A stretch of DNA of 40,864 bases from JBNKVT01 sp050299335 (lineage in GTDB: Bacteria; Pseudomonadota; Alphaproteobacteria; Rhodobacterales; Rhodobacteraceae): contig JBNKVT010000004.1 of NCBI GenBank assembly GCA_050299335.1, positions 1-40,864 of the forward strand. Direction: 5' to 3'. The stretch's first letter is position 1; the number at the start of each line of letters is the position of its first letter. The notes below the pieces were generated by a model. That model saw nothing but the letters and a program-made list of their open reading frames with translations. It had not been told where the DNA came from and did no database searches. Shown in pieces: positions 39,437 to 40,864 of this stretch. The position numbers were made by a program, and so were the translations under genes.

Positions 39437-40569
39437 GCGCCATTTTCTCCCTCGGCCGCTTTCTTGCCGTCCTTTTCAAGGAATTCGTGCAGATGCGCCG
39501 CGACCGGCTGACCCTGGGGATGATGGTCGGTCTGCCGATCATGCAGCTCCTCTTGTTCGGCTACGCCATCAACTCCGACCCCCGCAACCTGCCGACGCTG
39601 ATCGAGGCGGCGGATAACGGGCCGATGATCCGCACTATTCTGGCGCGGATGGAGAACTCGGACTATTTCGACATGCAGGGCTATGTCGATGGCCAGAAGG
39701 CCGCCGAAGAAGCGCTACGGACGGGACGGGCCAATTTCGTGGTGATGTTCCCGCCGAATTTCGAGCGCGACGTGCTGCGCGGGCGTTCCCCGGCCTTCCT
39801 GATCGCCGCCGACGCCTCGGACCCTTCGGCGGTCAACGGGGCGGTATCGGCGATGCAGGGGATCGTGGACGGAGCGCTGAGCGAGCAGATGAAAAACGCC
39901 ATGGCCACCCGTGCCCCCGGGCCGCCGGCCTTCACCCTCACCGTCCACCGCCAATATAATCCCGAGGGCAAGACCGCGACCAATATCGTGCCGGGCCTTC
40001 TGGCGGTGATCCTGTCGATGACCATGGTGATGATCACTGCCGTCGCCATCGTCAAGGAGACCGAGCGCGGCACCATGGAGATGCTTATCGCCACCCCGGT
40101 TCGCCCGCTGGAGGTCATGCTGGGCAAGATCCTGCCCTATGTCATCGTCGGCTATGTCCAGACGCTGGTCTTCATCCTCGCGGCTTCCGCCCTGTTCGCC
40201 GTGCCCTTCGAGGGCTCGCGGCTGGCCTTCTTCCTTGGCTTCAACCTCTATATCGTCGTCAACCTGGCGCTCGGGTTCCTGATCTCGACGGCGGCAAGGA
40301 ACCAGATGCAGGCGATGCAATTGTCCTTCTTTACCATCCTGCCGTCGATCCTGCTGTCGGGTTTCATGTTCCCCTTCGCCGGCATGCCGCAATGGGCGCA
40401 AATCCTCGGCACCGGTGTGCCCGCCACCCATTTCCTGCGCCTGGTGCGCAAGGTGATGCTGAAAGGCGCGGACGTCGCGGATGTGATGCCCGAATACGCC
40501 GCCTTGTCGATCATCCTCGTGGTGATCACGCTCCTGGCCGCCCTGCGCTACCGCCAGACCCTCGACTGA
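39433..40569 (+). CDS. ABC-2 type permease (YbhS/YbhR-like)
   Basis: A 378-residue exporter permease. An N-terminal segment (about 24-46) is followed by a large periplasmic domain (50-170, NSDPRNLPTLIEAADNGP to AADASDPSAVNGAVSAM). Five further membrane segments follow, with the ABC-2 signature near 205-225 (KETERGTMEMLIATPVRPLE). Export of drugs or lipophilic compounds is typical. In the E. coli system two permeases, YbhS and YbhR, follow the ATPase; here only one is present. IS481-type DNA begins about 30 bases later, so a second permease may have been lost or may never have existed. Confidence 0.92.
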   Translation: MSAIFSLGRFLAVLFKEFVQMRRDRLTLGMMVGLPIMQLLLFGYAINSDPRNLPTLIEAADNGPMIRTILARMENSDYFDMQGYVDGQKAAEEALRTGRANFVVMFPPNFERDVLRGRSPAFLIAADASDPSAVNGAVSAMQGIVDGALSEQMKNAMATRAPGPPAFTLTVHRQYNPEGKTATNIVPGLLAVILSMTMVMITAVAIVKETERGTMEMLIATPVRPLEVMLGKILPYVIVGYVQTLVFILAASALFAVPFEGSRLAFFLGFNLYIVVNLALGFLISTAARNQMQAMQLSFFTILPSILLSGFMFPFAGMPQWAQILGTGVPATHFLRLVRKVMLKGADVADVMPEYAALSIILVVITLLAALRYRQTLD

Positions 40570-40598
40570 CATTTTGGAGTTCTGAAGCCGAGGTTTGA

Positions 40599-40775
40599 TT
40601 AGGTGTTCAGTCCCGGCATCTGGTGGATCGGATTTAGGATGAATCGATCTGGCTCTGATGTCCAGATTTTACAGATGTATTCGTAGGGCGTGAGGCCTTG
40701 CAGTGTCTTCAGACGACGCGCGAAATTGTAGGCGTCCAAGAAATCGGTAATACCACCGGCTTGATCAATTGACTG
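40599..40775 (-). pseudogene. C-terminal remnant of an IS481-family transposase
   Basis: The minus strand reads FLDAYNFARRLKTLQGLTPY, continuing through KIWTSEPDRF to HQMPGLNT and a stop at 40599. This is the characteristic tail of IS481-family DDE transposases. The frame is closed by a stop upstream (40776-40778), and no catalytic domain is present. It is a truncated insertion-sequence fragment adjacent to the export operon. Confidence 0.85.
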
Positions 40776-40864
40776 CTATCCAGTCTCTACTGGTGATAGA
40801 GGTTATTCGGTCAGGCTCGTTGGCAAAGAAGTTCCAGGCGGCTTGGCATTTGTCGAGGATGTGC
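40765..40864 (-). pseudogene. C-terminal end of an IS630-type transposase (at window edge)
   Basis: The minus strand reads HILDKCQAAWNFFANEP, then ITSITSRDWIAVN and a stop at 40765-40767. This is the usual C-terminus of IS630-family transposases (ILDxxCxAWN, SIxxRDW). It directly abuts, and slightly overlaps, the IS481 remnant, so one element probably inserted into or recombined with the other. The gene continues beyond the edge, so whether the element is intact cannot be judged. Confidence 0.75.

Overview
The window reads as chromosomal DNA of a high-GC alphaproteobacterium, most likely of the order Rhodobacterales. The reasons are a DksA with a single cysteine, CtrA-type boxes in front of flagellar genes, DUF2927 and MotE-like proteins, and TTT and Liv uptake systems beside CoA-ester catabolism. 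No rRNA, tRNA or CRISPR array was seen.

The left edge (1-2213) is mobile DNA of lower GC: a P4-type tyrosine integrase and the C-terminal remnant of a large serine recombinase. From 2273 to 15379 nearly everything is on the minus strand. In order of transcription it runs: bifunctional hydratase/3-hydroxyacyl-CoA dehydrogenase, tctB, tctA, tctC, a class III CoA-transferase, an MmgE/PrpD protein, a crotonase, an ADP-forming acyl-CoA synthetase, a 3-oxoadipyl-CoA-type thiolase and a LysR regulator. This is an uptake-activation-beta-oxidation set without an acyl-CoA dehydrogenase. It may be a route for an unsaturated or hydroxylated dicarboxylate.

An AbrB-type membrane protein (15584-16648, plus) diverges from the dehydrogenase across a 21-bp near-perfect palindrome. 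A tight minus-strand operon follows (16693-22701): a branched-chain-type ABC importer (Tat-exported binding protein, LivG, LivF, LivH, LivM) with an amidase, suggesting amide import and hydrolysis. A divergent TetR gene faces it.

The centre (23603-27223) holds dksA, a GNAT acetyltransferase, a DUF2927 lipoprotein and a small membrane protein, ending in a convergent terminator region. Flagellar genes occupy 27224-36343: a secreted protein, motA, motE, a coiled-coil protein and fliL on the minus strand, then fliF, fliH, fliN, fliP and fliG on the plus strand. CtrA-like boxes sit at the same distance before motA and fliL.

At 36872-40569 a TetR gene with a perfect 26-bp operator-like palindrome leads an HlyD/ABC export operon. 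The right edge (40599-40864) carries abutting tails of an IS481-type and an IS630-type transposase.
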